From: Bacillota bacterium
GTDB lineage: Bacteria > Bacillota > Clostridia > Christensenellales > Borkfalkiaceae
Reading direction: 5' to 3'
Length of the DNA: 17,173 nt
Assembly: GCA_003343805.1 (NCBI GenBank)
Contig: QAKM01000046.1
Location: 1-17,173 of the forward strand
Each line of letters opens with the position of its first letter. Position 1 is the stretch's first letter. The translations under genes were made by a program, and so were the position numbers. The notes beneath the pieces were generated by a model. That model was not told where the DNA came from. It saw only the letters and a program-made list of their open reading frames with translations, and ran no database searches. Below, piece by piece: positions 7,660 through 15,424 of the stretch.

Positions 7660-10600
7660 TTATGCGTTCTCGTTGGTGAAATAGATGTTGCCGATGCGTA
7701 CTTCGGTAACGCCCGGGAAGTGGCCGCCATTGGTAAAGCCGCAGGATATTAAATAATCTCCAACCGCATTACCTTTTACGGCGCCGCTTGAATAAAATGT
7801 GTCGATGGGAATATATACTGTTACCCATTGATTTACTGCGAGACCGATGTCATCTGTTGTATTTTCGCTTCCGATCGTATAGTCAGCTCCCGCAAAATAA
7901 CCGGATACAACCTTTGTGCTGTTTGGAGCATTGTAAAACACTTCAACAGCTACATATTCATACACGTCGAACGCATTGCAATTCGGGTAATGGTTTGCGA
8001 TAACGAGTTTGTCCCATCCACCGACGCCTACCCAGCTCAAACATGTTTTTCCTGTTTCATCGGTTGCAACAGACAATTTTCCTCCTGCCTGTTCAACTTT
8101 TACATCGTCAGTTCCGTCTTGGGCGGGGTCGTAGAAGGTTATGGTCGTTTCTGCTTCCTTCACAAGTTCAAAGCCTTTGAGATAAACAGCTTCAATGTAA
8201 TTAAAACGATTGTTATTATACTCAAAGATGATCTGCATCAGATCGCTCGTACCGTTCAGCACGTTATTCGTCATGTATTCAATGGGAATATAGATCGTGT
8301 ACCATGCGTTGCAGGGAATACGCTGTGTCTCCGATGTCTCACCTACTTTAAACTGTTGTCCGCATAGCCAACCGACTACATCCTTTGTGGATTGATCGGT
8401 CGTCTTGTAGTAGACATCCATTGCAACGAATTTGATTCCCTGTCCTTTTATGGAGTCTTGTGTCGTCCTAAAGTTCACATAAAGTTGTCTCCATGCGCTG
8501 TTGCTTCCGACGGCACTTTCCCATACGAGATATTGATTTTCTTCATTGTAAGTGATGGTGCATCCGCCTTCATTCGTCTTGACATCGGCAAGGACGTCGT
8601 TGTTGCGGAGGTCGAGGAGGACATTTTCGGGTTTTGCTGCCCTTCCGATCGTGACGGTGAACTCCTTTTCGAGCGCGCCCTCATAGGTGTAGGTGATGGT
8701 GAGCGTGCCGCTCGAGGAAGGCGTGAACGTGCCCGAGACCGTCGTTCCCGTGCCGGACGTGCCATCCGAGTTATACGTCGGTATGAAGACAGCCGTGCAG
8801 ATCGCAGTATTTTCGGTCAGTTCGCCGTTTTCCTTGATCTGCGCCTGAGGGATCGTAAATTCTTCCAAAGCCGTGCCGCTTGTCGGAAGTTCGGGCGTCA
8901 CGATCTGGATGCTGCTCTCGACGGTGAAACTGCTCGTGATCTTGCCCGTGTAGCGGGGATCGTTTGTCGTGATCTCGAAGGTGTAGACGCCGACGGGAAG
9001 CTCTGCGGTGATCGTGCTGCCGCTGACGATGCAGGTCTGCTCCTTTTCGTTTGCATCTTTGATGACGGCGGAGATGTCCGTTGCATCCTGATTGACGGTG
9101 AGGACGACTTTCGTCGTACCCTCTTCGGAGGCATACAGCCCTTCGGGGACAGTCACATCGTCAAGCTCGTACAGCCCCACGATCGACCCGAGGCGTACTT
9201 CGGTGAGGCCCGGGAAGTTCGCGCTGCCACCAAAGTTCAACGGGAGAAGATCGCCATCGGAATCAGCCATCTCCCATATAAAATCATCACGATCTGCCAA
9301 AAGGAGATGCCATTCATTGGCTGCAAGTGTCATTTGATAAGAGGAATAATTAAAGAGACTGTGAAGGACAGAGCCTGTTGCTTTAAAGTACACCCAAACG
9401 CCGATCTTGTCGTATTCTTGATAGGAATCTGCCGACAGGCCTAGCTTTAGGCGCGTATTTGTCCAGCCTTGAGCAGATGCGGTGATGCGGATATAGCTTC
9501 CCTCATAAGAACCGTCGCTCTGCACAGCTTCAAAGACCTGGATACCATTGTTGGAAATGAGATTGCCTGCCGTCGCCGTGGAGGCGTCGAAGATGACGTT
9601 GTCCTTGGGCTCTGCGGGGGCGATCTCGATCGTCAGCGTGACGGAGGCCGCGCCCTCATAGGAATAGACAATGGTGAGTGTGCCTGCCGTGATCGGCGTG
9701 AAGCTGCCCGTGACGTTCTCTTCTTTTGCACCGTTGAGGCCCTGTACAAAGGTCGCCGAGATGCCGATCTCGGCATCGGGCTTTTCAACGCCGTCGATCG
9801 TGACCGTCGCTTCGGGAATGGTATATTCCTCTCCTGCAACGCCGTCCTCTGCCTCGGGCAGAACGATCTTGACCTTGCTCTCAACTGCAAATGTTCCCTC
9901 GATCGTGCCGGTGTAATGAGGATCGGTCGTCGTGATCTCGTAAGTGTAGTTCCCGACGGGAAGCTGCACCGTTACCGTGCCGTTTGCTGTTGCATACGTT
10001 TTCGTTTCGTCATTTTCATCGGTGATCTTGACGGTGATATCCGATGCCTCTTCGCCGATCGTGAAAGTGACTTCGGCCTTTTCTCCGAGATCGACGGTGC
10101 CGCTGACGGAGACTTCCGCTTCGTCAAAGGAATGCAGCGCCACGATCGCCCCGAGGCGTACTTCGCTGAGTCCGGGGAAGTTCGCGCTTCCGTTTGCTCC
10201 GTCCACCGCAAAGGCAAGAGCCAGCAGGTCTTTCTGGCTGCCCGTCATCTTTTCGATGAACGCTGCGCGGTCTACAAGGATGAGGTGCCACTCGTTCGGA
10301 GCATACGTCGTTTTGTAGGCGTTGTCATTGAACAGACTGCTCGTGACCGTACCGGTTGCTTCAAAATAGACCCAAACGCCGACTTTGTCGTATTCCGCAT
10401 AGGAATCTGCCGACAGACCGAGCGATAAGCGCGTATTTGTCCAGGCGGTTGCTCCGGCGGTGATGCGGATATAGCTTCCTTCGTAGGACTCGTCGCCTTG
10501 CTTTGCTTCAAAGACCTGGATACCGTTGCTGGAAATGAGATTGCTTCCCGTCGCCGTGGTAGCGTCGAAGATGACATTCCCCTTGGGCTCTGCGGGGGCG

Positions 10601-13600
10601 ATCTCGACCGTCAGCGTCTTGGAGACGGCGCCACTATAGGAATACTCGATCGTCAGAGTGCCTGCCGTGACGGGCGTGAACGTTTTCTTGGAGATGACTT
10701 CTTCCGCCTTGCCGTTGAGAGCCTGCACAAAGGTCGCTTTGAAGGTCGCTTTTTCGGTCTGCGTCTCGCCGTCGATCGTGACTGTCGCATCGGGAATGGT
10801 ATATTCCTCACCCGCAACGCCTTCCTCTACCTCGGGAAGAACGATCTGCGCCGCGTCGCTCTCGACCGTGAAACTGCCCGTGATGGTGCCGGTATAGGCG
10901 GGATCGGCCGTCGTGATCTCGTAGGTGTAGACGCCTGCGGGAAGCTGTGCCGTGATGGTTCTGCCGTTGACGGAACAGGTCTGTTTGATCCCCTCTGCAT
11001 TTTTGATGACGGCGGTAATATCCTTGGCGTTTTCGACGAGGATGGAGATATCCGCGTTGCCGTCCGCTGCCGCCGTGCCGTTCACAGTGACTTCCGCTTC
11101 GTCAAAGGCGTAGAGCGCCACGATCGCCCCGAGGCGGAATTCCGTCATATTGGGGAAGTTTTCGGCACTCGCAACCCCGAACTGCAGCGGGAACAGGCGT
11201 TTCGGTCCGCTTCCGCTCATGTATTCCATGAATACGTCGCGGTCTATGACGATGAGATGCCACTCGTTCGGCGTGTAAGTCGCCTTGAGCTCTGCATTGT
11301 TGAAGGGCGTCAGATTGACATTCCCGTCTGCTGCGGCATACACCCAGATGCCGATCTTATCGTAATCGGAGTAGGCATCCGCCGAAAGGCCGAGTGCAAG
11401 ATACATATCTTCCCAACCCGTCTTGGAGGGAAGCGTTACTGCGAAGTATGAGCCACTATAGGCTTCGTCGTCGTTCATCTTGGCTTCGAGGCGATACAGC
11501 CTGCCGTTCTGCGAGGTGAGTTCATCGTTCCACATCGCAGGTGAGTAGACGGTATTGCTGGTCGCCTCCGCGGGGCGGATGCGGACGCTGACCGTGCGCG
11601 ATTCGGCGCCGTAATAGCTGTATTCTGCTGTCAGCGTACCCGAAGTGAGGGGCGTGAAGGTACCCGTCACGTTCTGACGTCTGCCGCCGTTGAGGTCGGA
11701 TACGAAGTAGGCCGTCCACGAAGGGCTTGCATCGGGCTGCATCTTTCCGTCCACCGCGATGTACGCTCCTGGAGCGGAACAGGGCTGTCCCGCAACGTAG
11801 TTCGAGCCCGTCAGTACGACGATCTGCGTGCGATTCTCGACGGAGAATCTCCCTTCGAGCGTTCCCGCATAGGCGGGATCGGAGGAGCTGATCTCGTAAC
11901 GGTAGACGCCGATGGGAAGCTCCGCCGTGATCACATTTCCGTTCACGGTGCAGGGATAAACCTTGCCCGATGTGTTCCGGATGACCGCCGAAAGGTCGCT
12001 TGCATTTCCGTTTACCGTGATGGTGACCTTCGTCGTTTCGCCGTAGTTGATCGCTTCCCCCACTTCGACGACGGCTTCATCGAGGGCATTGACGGCAACG
12101 ATCGCGCCGAGGCGTGCTGCGGTCAGGTTAGGGAAATTGCCGTTGCCGGGCGTGTGGAAGCGGATCGCGAGCAGGTCGGGCGCCGCGGTCATCTTCTCGA
12201 TAAACGCTTCCCGATCCACGAGAATGAGATGCCAGCGATTTGCGGCGTACTGCGTTTTGTATGCGTTGTCGTTAAAAAGGCTGTGCGTGATCGTACCCTG
12301 TGCCTCGAAGTACACCCAGACGCCGATCTTCTCATATTCCTTGTAGGAATCCTTGTTTAGATCGAGCTTCAGGCGCGTATTCGCCCATTCGGTATAGCCT
12401 TCTGCTGTGAGTTCGAGATAGGCGCCCGTGTATTCCTCGGATGGATCGCCTGGCTTTGCCGTAAATTTCTGTTCGGAGCGGTTGGAGTCAATGTTGCTGT
12501 CCGTCGCCGTTGAAGGGTCGAAGAGTACGCTCCCTTCCGCCTGAGCGGGGGCGATCTCGACGGTCATCGTCTTGGGCGCGGCGCTCTCGTAAGTATAGGA
12601 GAGCGTCAGCGTGCCGAACGTGAGCGGCGTGAAGGAGCCGAGCACGTTCTCGCTCGCCTTCCCGTTGAGGCCCTGCACGAAGGTCGCTTTGCATTCCGCC
12701 CGGATGCCCTCCTGCACCTCACCATTGACGGAGATGAGTGCATCGGGAATGGTATATTCTTTCCCTGCGATGCCGCTTTCTGCCTCGGGCAGAACGATCT
12801 GCGTCGTTCCTTCGACGGTAAACGTGCCGCTGAAAGAGCCGACATAGGAACCGTCCTCGGAGGTAAGGGTATAGGTGTATGTACCCATCGGAAGGTTTGC
12901 CCGGACGACGTTTCCTTCGACGGTGCAGGGCACTTCTTCCCCCGCCTGATCTTGTATCCGTGCCGTGAATGACGCAGCGGTATCGACGGTGAGCGTGACT
13001 TCGCTCTCTTTATCCGTTTCCGCTGCCGGGGCATCGACGGTCACGGCGGGAGCAAACGCATATTTGGCCGTGACACTGCCGATGCGCACTTCCTGCACGC
13101 CCGCGTGATTGCCGCTTGCGGGGTTGTTGAAGTTGACGGTAAACAGACGCTTGGAGTCGATCAGATCGAAGAAGGTGTCTGCATCGACGCTGACTTTCGC
13201 CCAGGTATTGCCTGCAAATTCGCGCAGGAGCGGATCGGAGGCGGCAGTCGAACCGCCGAGGATGCCGATCTTCACCCGATCGGAAGTCGTCTGGAAATAT
13301 ACCCAAAATTCGACGACGTCGAAATCGGCGTAATCTTCTATGGCAAGCCGGGGCGTCAGGTGGATGTCCACCCAGACGTTCTCGCCGATGTCCTTCCCGT
13401 TGACGGAGAGATAGCGGCCGGTATAGGCGGATCCCGCCTGTGTTTCTTCTGCCGTTTCCACGATGAGCTTGTCGGTCTCGACGCCGCCGGCTGCCACAAA
13501 GCTGATCTGCGACTCGGGAGAGACGACTTCGGGAGAGAACACTTCACCCTCCGCGACCGGCTCATCGATGTTGAAAGAGCGGGTCGCGGTCTTGCTCTGG

Positions 13601-14190
13601 CCGTTCGTCTTGACGGCAGTGACTTCGATCTCGTATGTTCCGACGCTTTCGGGCGTGAAATAGTATCTTCCGCCGCGCTCGGAAAGAGAGGTGATCTCGG
13701 TGCGCTCGCCTTCCCGGATGAGATACACTTTGACGGTCACTTCGGGCGAGGTGCCGGCAAGATCGCTCACCGTGATGACGGGGAGTTCGTATTCCTCTCC
13801 GACTGAACCGTTTTCCGGTTTGCTGATGGAGATGGTGGGAGCCGTGTCGTCCGTGACATCCAGCGTCACCACGCTCGTCTGCGTTACGCCGTCCGTGACG
13901 GCCGTATAAGTGATGACATATCCGCCGATGTCGGTGACGTCGAACCGATCGTCAAAGACGGGAACGGCGGCGTCGTCCCGGGTGCGGACCTGAAAGGTCA
14001 GTCGGTATGTGTTGCCGTCCTCCCCTTCTGCCTGCGTCTTGAGTTCGTAGACGCTGCCGAGGGCGACGGTCTGCGTCTCTGCTTCAGGAAAATCCTTGAG
14101 CGTGACGCCTTTTTGCTTGCAGGCGGCCAGCCCGAAACAAAATAGGACCGCAGCCAGAAGCGAGAGCAAGAGAGCGATCTTCTTTTTCAT
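7660..14190 (-). CDS. Giant multimodular surface lipoprotein (2176 residues)
   Basis: I do not recognise a named gene. The product starts with a lipoprotein signal peptide: a Lys-rich start, a hydrophobic core and lipobox LAAC with the lipidated Cys at 24. Two different Ig-like domains follow (about 25-114 and 115-209). Five tandem units of about 326 residues then begin at residues 217, 555, 881, 1206 and 1532. Each has a beta-sandwich, carbohydrate-binding-like module (about 155 residues, ending in a motif like NFPGLTEVRLGAIV), then two Ig-like domains of about 80 and 85 residues. Two more beta-sandwich modules close the protein (1857-2014 and 2015-2176). No catalytic motif and no LPXTG or S-layer anchor is seen. 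It probably extends from the membrane and binds glycan at many points. The start is the ATG at 14190, after GGGGGA; longer in-frame starts up to 14271 would bury the signal peptide and overlap the upstream gene. GC content falls sharply in the last two modules. Confidence 0.85.
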   Translation of the reverse strand: MKKKIALLLSLLAAVLFCFGLAACKQKGVTLKDFPEAETQTVALGSVYELKTQAEGEDGNTYRLTFQVRTRDDAAVPVFDDRFDVTDIGGYVITYTAVTDGVTQTSVVTLDVTDDTAPTISISKPENGSVGEEYELPVITVSDLAGTSPEVTVKVYLIREGERTEITSLSERGGRYYFTPESVGTYEIEVTAVKTNGQSKTATRSFNIDEPVAEGEVFSPEVVSPESQISFVAAGGVETDKLIVETAEETQAGSAYTGRYLSVNGKDIGENVWVDIHLTPRLAIEDYADFDVVEFWVYFQTTSDRVKIGILGGSTAASDPLLREFAGNTWAKVSVDADTFFDLIDSKRLFTVNFNNPASGNHAGVQEVRIGSVTAKYAFAPAVTVDAPAAETDKESEVTLTVDTAASFTARIQDQAGEEVPCTVEGNVVRANLPMGTYTYTLTSEDGSYVGSFSGTFTVEGTTQIVLPEAESGIAGKEYTIPDALISVNGEVQEGIRAECKATFVQGLNGKASENVLGSFTPLTFGTLTLSYTYESAAPKTMTVEIAPAQAEGSVLFDPSTATDSNIDSNRSEQKFTAKPGDPSEEYTGAYLELTAEGYTEWANTRLKLDLNKDSYKEYEKIGVWVYFEAQGTITHSLFNDNAYKTQYAANRWHLILVDREAFIEKMTAAPDLLAIRFHTPGNGNFPNLTAARLGAIVAVNALDEAVVEVGEAINYGETTKVTITVNGNASDLSAVIRNTSGKVYPCTVNGNVITAELPIGVYRYEISSSDPAYAGTLEGRFSVENRTQIVVLTGSNYVAGQPCSAPGAYIAVDGKMQPDASPSWTAYFVSDLNGGRRQNVTGTFTPLTSGTLTAEYSYYGAESRTVSVRIRPAEATSNTVYSPAMWNDELTSQNGRLYRLEAKMNDDEAYSGSYFAVTLPSKTGWEDMYLALGLSADAYSDYDKIGIWVYAAADGNVNLTPFNNAELKATYTPNEWHLIVIDRDVFMEYMSGSGPKRLFPLQFGVASAENFPNMTEFRLGAIVALYAFDEAEVTVNGTAAADGNADISILVENAKDITAVIKNAEGIKQTCSVNGRTITAQLPAGVYTYEITTADPAYTGTITGSFTVESDAAQIVLPEVEEGVAGEEYTIPDATVTIDGETQTEKATFKATFVQALNGKAEEVISKKTFTPVTAGTLTIEYSYSGAVSKTLTVEIAPAEPKGNVIFDATTATGSNLISSNGIQVFEAKQGDESYEGSYIRITAGATAWTNTRLSLGLSADSYAEYDKVGVWVYFEATGTVTSSLFNDNAYKTTYAPNEWHLILVDRAAFIEKMTGSQKDLLALAFAVDGANGSANFPGLSEVRLGAIVALHSFDEAEVSVSGTVDLGEKAEVTFTIGEEASDITVKITDENDETKTYATANGTVTVQLPVGNYTYEITTTDPHYTGTIEGTFAVESKVKIVLPEAEDGVAGEEYTIPEATVTIDGVEKPDAEIGISATFVQGLNGAKEENVTGSFTPITAGTLTIVYSYEGAASVTLTIEIAPAEPKDNVIFDASTATAGNLISNNGIQVFEAVQSDGSYEGSYIRITASAQGWTNTRLKLGLSADSYQEYDKIGVWVYFKATGSVLHSLFNYSSYQMTLAANEWHLLLADRDDFIWEMADSDGDLLPLNFGGSANFPGLTEVRLGSIVGLYELDDVTVPEGLYASEEGTTKVVLTVNQDATDISAVIKDANEKEQTCIVSGSTITAELPVGVYTFEITTNDPRYTGKITSSFTVESSIQIVTPELPTSGTALEEFTIPQAQIKENGELTENTAICTAVFIPTYNSDGTSGTGTTVSGTFTPSSSGTLTITYTYEGALEKEFTVTIGRAAKPENVLLDLRNNDVLADVKTNEGGCTITYNEENQYLVWESAVGSNSAWRQLYVNFRTTQDSIKGQGIKFVAMDVYYKTTDQSTKDVVGWLCGQQFKVGETSETQRIPCNAWYTIYIPIEYMTNNVLNGTSDLMQIIFEYNNNRFNYIEAVYLKGFELVKEAETTITFYDPAQDGTDDVKVEQAGGKLSVATDETGKTCLSWVGVGGWDKLVIANHYPNCNAFDVYEYVAVEVFYNAPNSTKVVSGYFAGADYTIGSENTTDDIGLAVNQWVTVYIPIDTFYSSGAVKGNAVGDYLISCGFTNGGHFPGVTEVRIGNIYFTNENA
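7663..8622 (-). repeat. Two C-terminal beta-sandwich modules, AT-rich
   Basis: Two further copies of the beta-sandwich module lie back to back at the protein C-terminus (residues 1857-2014 and 2015-2176) without intervening Ig-like domains. The last ends in HFPGVTEVRIGNIYF, matching the end motif of the five upstream copies. The copy before it is more divergent. Several 60-base rows here have only about 28-45% GC, against 60-65% in rows of the upstream repeats, so these copies may have a separate history. Confidence 0.75.
8623..13542 (-). repeat. Five tandem ~978-base coding repeats
   Basis: Within the giant lipoprotein, five units lie at about 13542-12529, 12528-11551, 11550-10576, 10575-9598 and 9597-8623. 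Each encodes a beta-sandwich module plus two Ig-like domains. The first is slightly longer (338 residues) and most divergent; the others are 325-326 residues. Recurring protein marks are EYDKIGVWVYF, NEWHLILVDR, NFPGLTEVRLGAIV, ELPVGVYTYEI and GSFTPLTSGTLT-like strings. The fourth and fifth units are also close at the DNA level over long stretches, which suggests the youngest duplication or ongoing gene conversion. Unit boundaries are approximate. Confidence 0.88.
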
Positions 14191-14198
14191 CGTGTGTA

Positions 14199-14204
14199 TC
14201 CCCC
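14199..14204 (-). promoter_or_regulatory. Shine-Dalgarno deciding the start of the giant lipoprotein
   Basis: GGGGGA on the minus strand lies 8 bases before the ATG at 14190. It points to that ATG, which opens directly into the lipoprotein signal peptide, rather than the longer in-frame opening at 14271 inside the upstream gene. Confidence 0.7.
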
Positions 14205-14209
14205 GAATT

Positions 14210-15412
14210 TTATTCTCTGATCTCGATACGGAAATTGTCGAAGAAATACTCCTTGATCCCCGTATAATCATCCTTGTAGGAAATCTGGAAGTTGCCCATT
14301 GCCGTCAGGAAACCGTTGTCGATCGCGAGCAGATCTTGCACGCAGTATTCATAGGTCGTCCATTCGTGCGGGGCGCATTGATTGTTCGTGGAAAGCAGCA
14401 GACTGGTCGGCGTGCGGTAGACGAGGCAAAGATTGACCGTGGTATCCGTATTGTTGTAGGTATCAAAACAGATATAGGCATTCTTTGCGACATCCGACGT
14501 CATGCCGAAGAGCGCAGTCTTGTTGAGCAGTTTGGAGGAGATCTCCATCTGCAGCCAATTCTGCGTGGAGGAACCCTCGAACTGAACGTGGAGCACGTTG
14601 TTCCCGGAAGGAGCCGTCAGTCCGAAATCGGACGCCTTGACCACTTCCACCAGGCCTGGATTGTCGTTCGTGAACATATATCCCTGCCACAGCCGTTCAA
14701 AGTCGGCGATCTCGTTCTCGCCGAGCTCCATCGTGAATCCGCTGTCCGACTTTTCCGGTTTTTTGATCATCCACAGATTGTCGAGATAATAGCGCGGTGT
14801 CCTGCCCTCTCCGTCCTCTACAACGTTGGCAGAGTGCGCATTTTCAAAGCGGAAATAGACGCCGGGGACATTGGTGAGGTCTCCCATGATGGAGATGAGC
14901 GACGATTCCACTTCGAGCCGGCAGCTGTTCCAGCCGGGCTGCAGGACGAACGACTTCTCCCCCATGCGGGAGATGGAGGAAACACTCGTCATCTCCCCCG
15001 CAAACCCCACATAGACGGTCTTTTCTTCGTCCTGTGCGTTGTAGAGATCGAAGGAGAGATAGTCGGCGTAGCTCAGATCGGAGTGATCGAATCCATAGGT
15101 ATCCGACTTGAGCGAGAACATGACGATGGGCGTTCCCGAAGTGGCGTATGTTCCGCCGAGCGGGTCGAGCCGGACGGACCGCTCCCCCTGTGTCACATAG
15201 GCAGGGTCGCTGTTCAGGCTGACCTTGCCGAAGTCGTTGAAGATGAGCGCCGTCTGCAGATCGGGCGTCCATTGCTCGAATCCGTTGATCAGGACATCCT
15301 CTTTGAGCGCGGCGTCGGGATCGGGAGGCGTTTCCTCTTTGCACCCCGAAAAGACGGCCATGCAGCCGACAAGGGAGAGAATGCCCGCTAAAATACGAAA
15401 TTGTCTTTTCAT
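14210..15412 (-). CDS. Surface lipoprotein with two carbohydrate-binding-like beta-sandwich modules
   Basis: This is a 400-residue predicted lipoprotein: basic N-terminus, hydrophobic core, and a lipobox-like FSGC with Cys24 as the lipid site (Phe at -3 is a little unusual). A short acidic and proline linker follows. Two modules of about 180 residues make up the rest (about 37-218 and 226-400). Each shows a core strand of the type ADYLSFDLYN or NAYICFDTYN, and each ends in a closely similar strand, YYLDNLWM (208-215) and YFFDNFRI (389-396). This pattern fits a jelly-roll glycan-binding fold; no catalytic residues stand out. It lies 12 bases after the GH123 gene and 19 bases before the giant lipoprotein gene, so the three are probably made together at the cell surface. 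Binding to sugar is inferred from fold type and context. It could instead be a structural partner of the neighbouring enzyme. Confidence 0.85.
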   Translation of the reverse strand: MKRQFRILAGILSLVGCMAVFSGCKEETPPDPDAALKEDVLINGFEQWTPDLQTALIFNDFGKVSLNSDPAYVTQGERSVRLDPLGGTYATSGTPIVMFSLKSDTYGFDHSDLSYADYLSFDLYNAQDEEKTVYVGFAGEMTSVSSISRMGEKSFVLQPGWNSCRLEVESSLISIMGDLTNVPGVYFRFENAHSANVVEDGEGRTPRYYLDNLWMIKKPEKSDSGFTMELGENEIADFERLWQGYMFTNDNPGLVEVVKASDFGLTAPSGNNVLHVQFEGSSTQNWLQMEISSKLLNKTALFGMTSDVAKNAYICFDTYNNTDTTVNLCLVYRTPTSLLLSTNNQCAPHEWTTYEYCVQDLLAIDNGFLTAMGNFQISYKDDYTGIKEYFFDNFRIEIRE

Positions 15413-15417
15413 GGTCC

Positions 15418-15423
15418 CCTCCT
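15418..15423 (-). promoter_or_regulatory. Strong Shine-Dalgarno of the two-module lipoprotein gene
   Basis: AGGAGG on the minus strand, in a longer AGGAGGGG run, lies 5 bases before the ATG at 15412 and just after the TGA of the upstream gene. It is the best ribosome site in the window and suggests this lipoprotein is made in quantity. Confidence 0.8.
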
Positions 15424-15424
15424 C

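Noticed and set aside
7644..7670. TAATAT at the end of the giant lipoprotein gene as a -10 promoter box
   Set aside because: No matching -35 box at a suitable distance could be found.
8392..11451. Three plus-strand open frames of about 320-350 codons in a regular row
   Set aside because: They are spaced like the coding repeats on the minus strand and simply mirror them. They have no sensible start context or family match.
8623..13542. Regular repeats as a CRISPR array or mobile element
   Set aside because: The repeats are about 978 bases, in frame and encode folded protein domains; there are no short spacers, transposase or terminal inverted repeats.
14191..14271. In-frame N-terminal extension of the giant lipoprotein
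   Set aside because: It would overlap the end of the upstream gene and place 27 polar residues before a clean lipoprotein signal peptide; GGGGGA favours the ATG at 14190.
14096..15391. A 431-codon plus-strand open frame
   Set aside because: It is antisense to a lipoprotein gene with a clear signal peptide, lipobox and strong ribosome site.
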